From Candidatus Woesearchaeota archaeon (GTDB lineage: Archaea > Nanobdellota > Nanobdellia > Woesearchaeales > WJKL01), in contig JAHWIT010000137.1 of the NCBI GenBank assembly GCA_019322455.1, positions 1 through 5,586 of the forward strand: a stretch of DNA of 5,586 nucleotides, in the 5' to 3' direction. A program made the position numbers and the translations under genes. Below the pieces are notes generated by a model. It was given only the letters and a program-made list of their open reading frames with translations, ran no database searches and was not told where the DNA came from. Shown one piece after another: positions 3,737-5,586 of this stretch. Every line of letters starts with the position of its first letter. Within the stretch, counting starts at the first letter, position 1.

Positions 3737-4600
3737 TTAAAACAAGCCTTTTAACCAATCCAACACTCTTCTAAAGAAACCTTTTTTTTCAATTGCTGAG
3801 TTTATTTTTTCTTCTGGCTTGGCAATTGTTTTTCCAGTTATTTCACTTTCTACTTCAACTTCTTCTTTTGTTTTAACTTCTTTTTTTGTTTCACTTTCTG
3901 TTGATTCATCTAATTCATGAGAGCACCAGCTTGTTATCTTGCTGCATTTATCAATTGTGCTTTCATTATCATCATCACAATCAGCATCTGTATTGCATTT
4001 AGGTTTTTCAACATAACAATCTTCATCATTAACAGCAGTGCAATTAATTGGGCAGCAGCCATCTCTATGTTTGCATTCTGTTATTTTATCATTATAACAT
4101 AATTTAGGAAAATCTGAGCAGTAATCCTCTGTGCAGGGGTCATCATCTTTACATTCTATATCCCTATAACATCGAAGAAATTCTGATTTAACACATCTTT
4201 TTTCATAGCATGTATAATCTGCAGAGCAATTGCAGTCAATACAGCAGTTTTCAGTTGTTTCCCAAGAAGTTTCACATTTATCATTACCGCATGTGTAATT
4301 CATGGAAATATTAAGATCAATTGATTCATTCATAAAATTAGTTTCTTCATAATAAAGTCCAGGATAGATATTGATTCCATTAATATGTGTTGATTCTATT
4401 GTTGACATAAAATGTTTTTTATTATCTATTTCTATTATCATCTTGTCATTAGAGCCAATTGTAATTAATGTAAAATTCCTTCCTCCAATAACAATACTTT
4501 CTCCAATCTCAAAATTAATATTTTCTTTTGTAACAGAATAAACAGCAGTAGATAAGATGATCAGGATTAGAAATATAATTGACTTTTTTATGATGCACAT
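3737..4600 (-). CDS. Secreted or surface cysteine-rich protein
   Basis: A 287-residue protein with an N-terminal signal peptide (KK then IIFLILIILSTAVYS, about residues 5-22). A beta-rich segment (25-100) is followed by a disulfide-rich region with 22 cysteines between 104 and 226. Its modules include CGNDKCETSWETTENCC (104-120) and two C-x5-C acidic units (CYRDIECKDDDPC at 144-156, CNTDADCDDDNE at 202-213) whose Asp clusters could bind calcium. Seven N-x-S/T sequons suggest glycosylation. A Glu/Lys linker (230-255) precedes ITGKTIA and a short amphipathic end, GFFRRVLDWLKGLF, possibly a membrane or sorting tail. The start overlaps the upstream pilin gene by 13 bp. It is last in the pilin operon, so a surface-appendage partner or adhesin role is inferred. 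No named family is recognised. Confidence 0.75.
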   Translation of the reverse strand: MCIIKKSIIFLILIILSTAVYSVTKENINFEIGESIVIGGRNFTLITIGSNDKMIIEIDNKKHFMSTIESTHINGINIYPGLYYEETNFMNESIDLNISMNYTCGNDKCETSWETTENCCIDCNCSADYTCYEKRCVKSEFLRCYRDIECKDDDPCTEDYCSDFPKLCYNDKITECKHRDGCCPINCTAVNDEDCYVEKPKCNTDADCDDDNESTIDKCSKITSWCSHELDESTESETKKEVKTKEEVEVESEITGKTIAKPEEKINSAIEKKGFFRRVLDWLKGLF

Positions 4601-5049
4601 GTTCCTTCTAATTTATTACCTATTCCAGTAAATGTATAATCTGCATTTGTTGCTTCATCAGTATATTCAACTTCAACATCATAGGAGAATGTATTTCCAG
4701 CACTGCATGTTATGTCATCGCTTGTAAATGTTTTTTCCTCTCCTGCTGCCAAAGTTTCTGGCAAAGAAGGAGAAGTTGTCAGGCTTTCATCATCTAATTC
4801 AATTTTTGTAATTGTAATAGTATCTTTGTAATTATTCCTTATATTCATTGTTATACCACTTGAATCAACTGCATAAGCCATAAATCCAATATCAGCTGTT
4901 TCCCAAAAAGCAGCACTGCTTCTTGCTGCTCCTGATTTTCCAATAGAAGGAACCCCTTTCAGAATAAGTATTGCTAATAAAGCAATGATAATAACAACTG
5001 CAAGAATTATCATATATTCTGTTGCTCCCTGGGATTTACGACTATTCAT
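4588..5049 (-). CDS. Class III signal peptide pilin-like protein (copy 1)
   Basis: A 153-residue type IV pilin-like protein. Its start, MNSRKSQGATEYMIILAVV, is a class III signal peptide: a short basic leader, then Q7-G-A-T-E11-Y and a hydrophobic helix to about residue 31. In this archaeal family an EppA/PibD-like peptidase cuts just before the Gln, and the helix forms the pilus core. The rest is a beta-rich head with two cysteines (C115, C151) that could form a disulfide. AGGAG (5058-5062) lies 8 nt before the ATG. It is a tandem paralogue of 5089-5547, sharing the GIGK/SIGK hinge, TAD, and the ending GNKLEGTCAS. The gene lies 39 bp downstream of that copy and overlaps the cysteine-rich gene by 13 bp. 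Confidence 0.85.
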   Translation of the reverse strand: MNSRKSQGATEYMIILAVVIIIALLAILILKGVPSIGKSGAARSSAAFWETADIGFMAYAVDSSGITMNIRNNYKDTITITKIELDDESLTTSPSLPETLAAGEEKTFTSDDITCSAGNTFSYDVEVEYTDEATNADYTFTGIGNKLEGTCAS

Positions 5050-5057
5050 CTAACAAA

Positions 5058-5062
5058 CTCCT
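5058..5062 (-). promoter_or_regulatory. Ribosome-binding site of pilin copy 1
   Basis: AGGAG on the minus strand, 8 nt upstream of ATG 5049, fixes that start. No convincing TATA box lies in the 39-bp gap to the upstream pilin gene, consistent with a single transcript. Confidence 0.7.
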
Positions 5063-5088
5063 AAAAATAAGTTTAAAAAAATTTATTT

Positions 5089-5547
5089 TTAACTAGCGCA
5101 GGTTCCTTCCAGCTTATTGCCATCTCCTGTAAAGTTATAATAAGCGCTTGTTTTTGCATCCTGGTAATAAATATCTGCACTATAGCTGAATGACTGGCCT
5201 GCTGTACAAGCTGCAATTGATCCTGTATATGTTTTAGAACCGCCTGGTGCTATTGTTGATGTTGAGGATTCTAAATCAACACCATTAACCACAACATCAT
5301 TCAATATTATCTGGTTCCTCATGTTATTCTTTATAATTATTGTATCAGTCCCTGATGCTGAGATTGCATAATCAGTTACTGCAACATCTGCTGTTGCCCA
5401 ATAAGATGCAACAGCCCTGCCAGTTGCTCCTTTGCCAATTCCAGGAATACCTCCCATGGCTACAACAACAATCAATGCTATTACTATCACAACTCCAACT
5501 ATTATGATGTATTCTGTTGCTCCTTGTGCTTTTTTGTATAGTCTCAT
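5089..5547 (-). CDS. Class III signal peptide pilin-like protein (copy 2)
   Basis: A 152-residue paralogue of the neighbouring pilin. MRLYKKAQGATEYIIIVGVV has a short basic leader, the predicted cut between A7 and Q8, Glu at position 5 of the mature protein, and a hydrophobic helix to about residue 31. The head shares IPGIGKG, the Y/FWxTAD block, a cysteine pair (C114, C150) and the C-terminal GNKLEGTCAS. One sequon (N138-F-T) is present here but not in copy 1. It is the first pilin gene visible in the operon; more copies may lie beyond the edge. Mature protein is expected to assemble at the cell surface as a type IV pilus-like filament subunit. Confidence 0.85.
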   Translation of the reverse strand: MRLYKKAQGATEYIIIVGVVIVIALIVVVAMGGIPGIGKGATGRAVASYWATADVAVTDYAISASGTDTIIIKNNMRNQIILNDVVVNGVDLESSTSTIAPGGSKTYTGSIAACTAGQSFSYSADIYYQDAKTSAYYNFTGDGNKLEGTCAS

Positions 5548-5554
5548 ATATTAT

Positions 5555-5561
5555 ACCTCCT
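5555..5561 (-). promoter_or_regulatory. Strong Shine-Dalgarno site of pilin copy 2
   Basis: AGGAGGT on the minus strand, 7 nt before the ATG at 5547, is a full anti-16S match and the strongest ribosome-binding site in the window. It fits a highly expressed structural subunit. The promoter is probably outside the window: the AATAAATAAAA run at 5567-5578 is too close to leave a leader that includes this site. Confidence 0.8.
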
Positions 5562-5586
5562 GAACGTATTTTATTTATTAGAATTG

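Noticed and set aside
3709..3745. A plus-strand DVDGKES reading that recalls the SIDGKECLVVEP segment of the TrmB-like protein, hinting at another remnant
   Set aside because: Only about four to six residues agree and the flanks do not match, so chance is the better explanation.
3733..3774. A 13-codon plus-strand frame after GGAGAGC, opposite the end of the cysteine-rich gene
   Set aside because: It is very short and lies mostly antisense to a well-supported gene. The ribosome-binding match alone is not enough.

Overview
The window is AT-rich DNA from an archaeon. The signs are archaeal TATA-box promoters, a TrmB-family regulator, class III signal peptides of the archaeal pilin type (QGATEY followed by a hydrophobic helix), and a secreted cysteine-rich protein ending in a short aromatic/basic tail. 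My inference, from base composition, small genes and that tail, is a DPANN lineage such as Woesearchaeota or Pacearchaeota. The sequence alone does not prove the phylum. No rRNA, tRNA, CRISPR array or transposase was recognised.

Layout. (1) 1-89, minus: the first 29 codons of a lysine/glutamate-rich gene that runs off the edge. (2) 90-432: a 343-bp divergent regulatory region with one promoter to the left, one or two to the right, and three perfect inverted repeats upstream of the regulator gene. (3) 433-1218, plus: a TrmB-type transcriptional regulator. (4) 1219-2250, plus: a two-gene HEPN-like/MNT nucleotidyltransferase module. Its TATA box lies between two copies of a TGTTTATnATAAAC palindrome, and a hairpin plus T-run follows it. 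(5) 2256-2406: a repeat pair and a promoterless, startless 27-codon remnant of a second trmB-like gene. (6) 2409-3697, minus: an AbiE-type toxin-antitoxin pair, toxin gene first, with a perfect 11-bp inverted repeat in its promoter. (7) 3737-5586, minus: two tandem class III pilin-like genes followed by, and overlapping, a secreted cysteine-rich protein.

How it fits together. The middle 2.5 kb looks like a small accessory island between a regulator and a surface-structure operon. It holds two different nucleotidyltransferase-based toxin-antitoxin-like modules next to a truncated regulator copy, which suggests past insertion and recombination. The promoters share one layout: a perfect dyad centred about 21-28 bp downstream of the TATA-box centre, where transcription should start. 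An AACCAAAGT inverted repeat occurs both at the AbiE promoter and between trmB and the HEPN/MNT module, so common control of the two modules is possible. The pilin operon appears to be a separate, ordinary surface module. Functions are assigned from motifs and family knowledge. Nothing here was tested by a database search.
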